Positions 59,560-64,000 of a stretch of DNA of 64,000 nt are shown one piece after another (position 1 is the stretch's first letter; each line of letters begins with the position of its first letter). Where the stretch lies: positions 1 to 64,000 of the forward strand of contig JAVBLQ010000012.1 of assembly GCA_031553435.1 (NCBI GenBank), in the 5' to 3' direction. Made by a program: the position numbers and the translations under genes. The notes below the pieces were generated by a model. The model saw only the letters and a program-made list of their open reading frames with translations. It searched no databases and was not told where the DNA came from. Source of the stretch: JAVBLQ01 sp031553435. GTDB lineage: Bacteria; Bacteroidota; Bacteroidia; Bacteroidales; Azobacteroidaceae.

Positions 59560-61808
59560 TTCTGCAAATTTACAATTTTTTCCCTCTCCCCAACAACCCA
59601 GATAATATCATCGGCCTCAAATTTTAAATCAATATCCGGATTAAGAATAGAACTCTCCCAACGTTCGATCCCTACAACCAAACAATCTGCGTGATCCCTG
59701 ATTCCCGAATTTTGAATCGTTTTTCCGACCAAAGGGGAATCCTGTTCTATCAGTACCTGTTCAATAGTTATATCTTTAGGTGGTTCTTGTTCAACTGTTT
59801 CAGCATGTTTTTTCCTTTTGTCTTCGATATAACGTTGGAATATCATCATTTGCTTGTCTGTTCCCAGTACAATAATTTTATCCATAGGAAATAAACGTTC
59901 ATCTCCTCCCGGAATATTCACTCTTTTATCTCCCCTGATGATAGTAACGATATTTACACCACATCGTTGTCTGAAGTTCAATTCCTTAAGTGTTTTCCCG
60001 ACAATAGAATAATTTTGTTTGATTTCAAATTCCGATAAATGAATATCTCTATCCAGCAGGTGATTGACAAATTTCTTTTTTAGCGGAGCATGCAATTCTG
60101 TGTATTCTTGCCGTGCATTCAGGTTCTTTTTAAAACGCCTTTCCATTAAAATAGATTGTTTTTTCAAGCCTTTGGAAAGCACGAATATTAGAATGATAAT
60201 GGTTGATACGGATAATCCTATGCCGAAAGTGGCATTCAGTAATTTACTTTCTATAATCATCAGCAGTGCAACACAAATCACTATCCTGAAAATGATCAGG
60301 AATGTGAGAGGTCCTCTGTTCACTCTACTCTCATTCCATAATTTTTCGAATTCGACAGAATGATTTTTTTTCACAATAATTGCCCGGAGAAAAGGGGCTA
60401 ATAATAATGTGATGATTAAAACACACAAAACAGAGCCTTTTGTTCCCTCTACATGTGATTTAATAAACGGAGCCAAATATTGAAATGAGAGGATAGTGAT
60501 CATGATGGAAAAAAGAAGATAAATAAAAACCATCTTGAACATACTGGTTAAAAGGGTCTTCCAGGTATTTTCCTGATTAACGGGTCTTGCTCCTGATGTA
60601 TTTTTATTTAAATATTTTTGCCATGATGAAGGAATTTTTTTATCAATAAATTTATATGCCGGTTCGGAAAATTTTATCAAATAAGGCGTTACAAAAATTG
60701 TAATGACCGAAACGGATACTATAACCGGATAAATGAAATCAGAAATTACTCCCAATGTAAGTCCCAGACTTGCAATGATAAAAGAAAACTCACCTATCTG
60801 TGCCAATGAAAATCCGGATTGTATGGCGATTTTAAGTGGCTGTCCTGAAAGTAAGACTCCCGAAGTAGCAAAAATAACTTGTCCGAAAATAACAACCAGT
60901 GTAATGATAATGATGGGAAAAATATAAGTCCCCAAAATACTCAAATCAATCATCATTCCCACCGAAACAAAGAAAATAGCTCCAAAAAGATTTTTGACGG
61001 GTTGTACCAGATGTTCAATTTTTTCAGCCTCCATTGTTTCAGCAAGGATAGAACCCATAACAAAAGCTCCTAATGCAGAAGAAAAACCGGCTTTGGTGGC
61101 AAGTATAACCATCCCTAAACATAATCCTAATGAAACGACTAACAGACTTTCATCATTTAAAAAAGATCTGGCCTTTCTGAGAAATGTGGGAAGCAGGAAA
61201 ATGCCGGTGACAAACCAGAAAAGTAAAAATGCGATTAATTTGAAGATACTTTCAAACATTTCGGAACCTCCGAACTCTTTGCTGACAGACAAGGTGGAAA
61301 GTAAAACCATTAACAAAACAGCAAAAAGATCTTCGACTATTAATATTCCCAATACGATGCCTGTAAAACTTTGATTCCGTAAACCCATGTCTTCAAACAC
61401 TTTGATGATGATCATGGTCGACGACATACACAGCATTGCTCCCAGAAATATGCTATTCATTTGACTCCAGCCCAACAACTTTCCGGTAAGATACCCGAGA
61501 CTCATCATACACACAACAATGGTGGTGGTGGAAATGGCTGCTGTAACTCCTACATGAAGTAATTTCTTAAAACTAAAATCCAACCCTAACGCAAAAAGAA
61601 GAAATATCACACCAATATCCGCCCAGATTTTAATATTGGCGACATCGGTAACCGTAGGTAGTACAGGAATAAATGGCCCGGCCAATATACCGGCCACAAT
61701 ATAGCCCAACACAACGGGTTGTTTTAATTTTTTGAATAAAAGGGATACGATACTTGCAGAAATAAGAATCAGTGCAAGATCGATTATCAGAGTTGGGATA
61801 TGAGACAT
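59556..61808 (-). CDS. CPA2-type K+/H+ antiporter with two TrkA-C domains
   Basis: A 750-residue transporter. The first 400 residues are a Na+/H+ exchanger-like membrane domain (IVAGILAGPFIPVLPTV and IGVIFLLFALGLDFSFKKLL). An extra helical linker follows (400-560, with four predicted helices), unlike KefB, and then two RCK-C/TrkA-C domains (about 600-670 with ILGTDKQM-like end, and 680-750 with VLIEQDSPLVGKTI). No NAD-binding RCK-N is evident. It exports K+ or Na+ and may be gated by a ligand at the C domains. Confidence 0.88.
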   Translation of the reverse strand: MSHIPTLIIDLALILISASIVSLLFKKLKQPVVLGYIVAGILAGPFIPVLPTVTDVANIKIWADIGVIFLLFALGLDFSFKKLLHVGVTAAISTTTIVVCMMSLGYLTGKLLGWSQMNSIFLGAMLCMSSTMIIIKVFEDMGLRNQSFTGIVLGILIVEDLFAVLLMVLLSTLSVSKEFGGSEMFESIFKLIAFLLFWFVTGIFLLPTFLRKARSFLNDESLLVVSLGLCLGMVILATKAGFSSALGAFVMGSILAETMEAEKIEHLVQPVKNLFGAIFFVSVGMMIDLSILGTYIFPIIIITLVVIFGQVIFATSGVLLSGQPLKIAIQSGFSLAQIGEFSFIIASLGLTLGVISDFIYPVIVSVSVITIFVTPYLIKFSEPAYKFIDKKIPSSWQKYLNKNTSGARPVNQENTWKTLLTSMFKMVFIYLLFSIMITILSFQYLAPFIKSHVEGTKGSVLCVLIITLLLAPFLRAIIVKKNHSVEFEKLWNESRVNRGPLTFLIIFRIVICVALLMIIESKLLNATFGIGLSVSTIIILIFVLSKGLKKQSILMERRFKKNLNARQEYTELHAPLKKKFVNHLLDRDIHLSEFEIKQNYSIVGKTLKELNFRQRCGVNIVTIIRGDKRVNIPGGDERLFPMDKIIVLGTDKQMMIFQRYIEDKRKKHAETVEQEPPKDITIEQVLIEQDSPLVGKTIQNSGIRDHADCLVVGIERWESSILNPDIDLKFEADDIIWVVGEREKIVNLQK

Positions 61809-61810
61809 AT

Positions 61811-63190
61811 TCAGATCTTTTCTACATATATTTGAGCTGCTTCGACTCTTGTCACTCTTACTTTTTCTCCTGATTGAATGAAATTCATTTCGGAAACAGC
61901 ATCGTAAATCTCATCATCAATGATAACTTTTCCCGAGAGGCGAAGTACAGTCTCTGCAACACCTTCTTTTCCAATCAGAAAATCCAGATTGTTTTCGGTA
62001 GCAATGGTCGAATCAATATCTGTCACCAAAGCAATTTTTCTCAACGGACCTTTTTCTCCGATTCTGGAAGACAAGTATAAAAGAAGCCCGAATCCTAAGA
62101 CAACTCCGGAACCCACAGTTAATAAGGAACGTGAGACATCGGGCACTTCTACCGGTCCAAAATCAAAATCTATGTTATTAATCATGGCTAAGACTAATCC
62201 TGTGACTGAAAATGTGATTCCCAGAATTCCGGTTACACCGAAACCGGGAATAACAAATATTTCCAATGCAATCAATATCAGTCCGATAACAAACAATAAA
62301 ATTTCCCAATACTGAGCTAATCCGTCAATATACAAAGGTGCAAAATATAAAATAGCAGCAACAGCCGCAGCAATTCCGGCAAAACCTATGCCTGGAGTTT
62401 GTAATTCAAAATAAATACCTCCGATGATAACCATAATTAAGATGGCCTGGAAAATAGGATTCAGTAAAAATCCTTTGATATCATCATAGAGAGTAGGCTT
62501 AAATGTTACTAGTTTATATTCTTTGTAGCCTAAATATTTTTCGATGACTTCGTCCACATTATCAGCAATTCCGTCACAAAAACCATACTTTATAGCCTCT
62601 TCCGAAGTTAGTGTCAACACTTTTCCGCTATCTACCAATTGAGGAATATAAATATTTCCATCTACCATTGCCTCTGCCATTTTAGGATCGCGTTTCCATT
62701 TATAAACAGTATCTTTCCCATTCACAATCGTATCTTTTCCATGAAACTCGGCTGTAGACCTGATGGTTGAACGCATGTACGACTGATATTTATCGGGCAT
62801 TTGTTCTCCCGTTTGGTTAACCACGGTTGCAGCACCGATATTTCCTCCTTTACGCATATAAATACCTTTGCATGCAATAGAAATCAATGCTCCTGCTGAA
62901 GCAGCATTATTATCAATGAAAACATACACCGGAATTTTACTGTATAAAATAGCTGACCTCATGGAATCCGCTTCAACAACTGATCCGCCATATGTATTCA
63001 AATGTAGTATTACAGCCTTTGCCTGGAGGAGATTTGCTTCGGCTAGTCCTTTAGACAGATAAATCCACGAAGTAGAGCCAATTTCCCTGTTGATATCAAT
63101 TTTATATATAATCGTTTTTACGTCTTGAGAAATAACATTTTCACTTGCCAATATTATACTAAGAAAAAAAAAGAAAAATATTTTTTTCAT
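61811..63190 (-). CDS. nfeD: NfeD-type membrane serine protease, ClpP-like
   Basis: A 459-residue protein with signal MKKIFFFFFLSIILASENVIS, a ClpP-class protease domain (AVILHLNTYGGSVVEADSMR, then NNAASAGALISIACKG with the catalytic Ser), four membrane helices (about 230-330), and a C-terminal NfeD OB-fold (GKEGVAETVLRLSGKVIIDD). Long-form NfeD proteins cleave stomatin-like partners. It starts the block; 2 bases separate it from the antiporter, so the genes are probably translated together. Confidence 0.9.
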   Translation of the reverse strand: MKKIFFFFFLSIILASENVISQDVKTIIYKIDINREIGSTSWIYLSKGLAEANLLQAKAVILHLNTYGGSVVEADSMRSAILYSKIPVYVFIDNNAASAGALISIACKGIYMRKGGNIGAATVVNQTGEQMPDKYQSYMRSTIRSTAEFHGKDTIVNGKDTVYKWKRDPKMAEAMVDGNIYIPQLVDSGKVLTLTSEEAIKYGFCDGIADNVDEVIEKYLGYKEYKLVTFKPTLYDDIKGFLLNPIFQAILIMVIIGGIYFELQTPGIGFAGIAAAVAAILYFAPLYIDGLAQYWEILLFVIGLILIALEIFVIPGFGVTGILGITFSVTGLVLAMINNIDFDFGPVEVPDVSRSLLTVGSGVVLGFGLLLYLSSRIGEKGPLRKIALVTDIDSTIATENNLDFLIGKEGVAETVLRLSGKVIIDDEIYDAVSEMNFIQSGEKVRVTRVEAAQIYVEKI

Positions 63191-63222
63191 ATCTCAATTT
63201 TGTCATATTGTGTTTACATTTG

Positions 63223-63253
63223 CAAAGATAAATTTTAATTTAGAAGTATCAAA
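63223..63253 (-). promoter_or_regulatory. Promoter for the nfeD-antiporter-M28-kdsB operon
   Basis: On the minus strand TTTG (complement of 63250-63253) and TATCTTTG (complement of 63223-63230) are exactly 19 bases apart, 33 bases before the nfeD start. It is a full consensus match. Confidence 0.85.
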
Positions 63254-63318
63254 GTAAGCAAAGAAGATTAAAACTTCTGAAAAAAAGATCATTCAAATAA
63301 TGTTTTTAATAAAAAAAA

Positions 63319-63349
63319 TTTGAGATACGATAAACATTTTATAACTTTG
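63319..63349 (+). promoter_or_regulatory. Promoter for the ECF sigma factor gene
   Basis: TTTG at 63319-63322 and TAACTTTG at 63342-63349 are 19 bases apart, 65 bases before the start codon. It is of the housekeeping type, so the gene is likely expressed by the primary sigma factor. Confidence 0.85.
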
Positions 63350-63414
63350 TATTGTTTAATAAAAAATACTCAAAATACACCATACTATAAAATTAATTTT
63401 TTAATTTAAACATT

Positions 63415-63918
63415 ATGAATCCGCTTCAATTTCAAAGGAAAATTTTAGGCATTCAGGACAATATGTACAATTTTGCCATGATGCTTACTGCGAATAAGGA
63501 TGATGCCAGAGATCTATTACAGGATACTACATTAAAAGCGTTAGATAATCAAGACAAATACATTGATAACGTCAATTTCAAAGGTTGGGTGCTGACTATA
63601 ATGCGTAATATTTTTATTAATAATTACAGGAAGATAGTACGCAGCCAAACGATGGTTGATCAAACGGAAGATTTATATCATTTGAATCTCTCACAAGATT
63701 CAGGATTTGACACTCCTGATGGCGCCTTTACTATTAAGGAGATCAATAAAGCAATTAATAGCCTCGGCAGTGAATATAAGGTTCCGTTTTCTATGTTTTT
63801 GGCCGGTTACAAATACAATGAAATTGCTGACAAACTTGATTTACCGCTTGGTACGGTCAAAAGCAGGATATTTTTTGCCCGTCAGGATTTACAAAAAACG
63901 TTAAAAGACTTCAAATAA
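63415..63918 (+). CDS. ECF-type RNA polymerase sigma factor
   Basis: A 167-residue sigma-70 family protein of the ECF class, with only regions 2 and 4. Region 2 has NKDDARDLLQDTTLKAL and NVNFKGWVLTIMRNIFIN. Region 4 has INSLGSEYKVPFSMFLAG, YKYNEIADKLDLPLGTVKSR with the -35 recognition helix, and ends in LQKTLKDFK. No anti-sigma factor is visible in the window; one may lie beyond the edge. It could be a relative of SigP, the ECF factor that partners PorX in Porphyromonas, but this is only a guess. Confidence 0.93.
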   Translation: MNPLQFQRKILGIQDNMYNFAMMLTANKDDARDLLQDTTLKALDNQDKYIDNVNFKGWVLTIMRNIFINNYRKIVRSQTMVDQTEDLYHLNLSQDSGFDTPDGAFTIKEINKAINSLGSEYKVPFSMFLAGYKYNEIADKLDLPLGTVKSRIFFARQDLQKTLKDFK

Positions 63919-64000
63919 TTAAAAGTTAAAAACTAAAAGTGAAGAATTTTGTTCTGTGTAAATCTATTTCTTCACTTTTAGTTTTTAATTTCTCACTTTC
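63919..64000. repeat. Inverted repeat 13 (AGTTAAAAACTAAAAGTGAAG words) after the sigma factor
   Basis: TTAAAAGTTAAAAACTAAAA and GTGAAGAA (63919-63945) face TTCTTCACTTTTAG, TTTTTAATTTCTCACTTTC (63969-64000) around a loop of about 23 bases. It begins one base after the sigma stop codon and reaches the window edge. The words match repeats 6 and 12. Confidence 0.85.

Noticed and set aside
1..64000. Horizontal-transfer island or insertion sequence
   Set aside because: No transposase, integrase, tRNA junction or long direct repeat was found; apart from the small GNAT cassette, composition and gene content look uniform.

Overview
The window looks like chromosomal DNA of a Bacteroidota bacterium, most likely of the Bacteroidales. 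The support is an AT-rich composition, promoters of the phylum-specific TTTG-N19-TAnnTTTG form, genes of the type 9 secretion/gliding system (PorX, PorW/SprE, a GldF-GldG fusion), many lipoproteins with short lipoboxes, and typical gene strings (tig-clpP-clpX-recQ, guaB-PPIases-ostA-mutL). I found no rRNA, tRNA, CRISPR array, prophage or transposase. Apart from a small toxin-antitoxin-like pair, almost everything is core genome.

Layout. 1-4 kb: end of an unidentified gene, yqgE, then a minus-strand block (acetyltransferase, glycosyltransferase, HAD phosphatase, recR). 4-14 kb, plus strand: OPT transporter, nadB, tilS, rho with a long charged insertion, a lipoprotein, a small outer-membrane protein and an LD-carboxypeptidase. 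14-24 kb: grpE-dnaJ, a PDZ protein, an unknown membrane-anchored protein, the gldF-gldG fusion, dnaN with a DnaQ-like exonuclease, and a cysteine-less redoxin. 24-31 kb: pnp, an M24 peptidase, and the oxidative pentose-phosphate genes gnd-zwf-pgl. 31-48 kb: CPBP protease, then a long plus-strand series from tig through clpP, clpX, recQ, guaB, three SurA/PpiC-type chaperones, an OstA/LptA-like protein, mutL and a lipoprotein nitroreductase. 48-55 kb, minus strand: tsaE, porX, a GNAT gene with a tiny partner gene, porW and a metal ABC permease. 55-64 kb: rmlC-rmlA-rmlB, then the minus-strand operon nfeD-antiporter-M28 peptidase-kdsB, and an ECF sigma factor.

Functional themes are envelope biogenesis (outer-membrane chaperones, LPS sugar nucleotides, OstA, T9SS regulation and assembly), proteostasis (trigger factor, ClpXP, GrpE/DnaJ) and DNA replication or repair (DnaN, RecR, RecQ, MutL).

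The most unusual feature is not a gene. At about sixteen gene ends the stop codon is followed at once, or overlapped, by imperfect tandem words of about 8-14 nt arranged as an inverted repeat with the purine-rich arm first. There are several word families, and one complex module recurs at three unrelated loci. In several cases the repeat supplies the stop codon and the last residues of the protein. Other points of interest are a PorW lipoprotein with no canonical start codon, a 53-codon gene next to a TacT-like acetyltransferase with a perfect promoter, a redoxin with no cysteine, and a MutL with a degraded endonuclease motif. Positions of short sites were counted by eye and may be off by a base.
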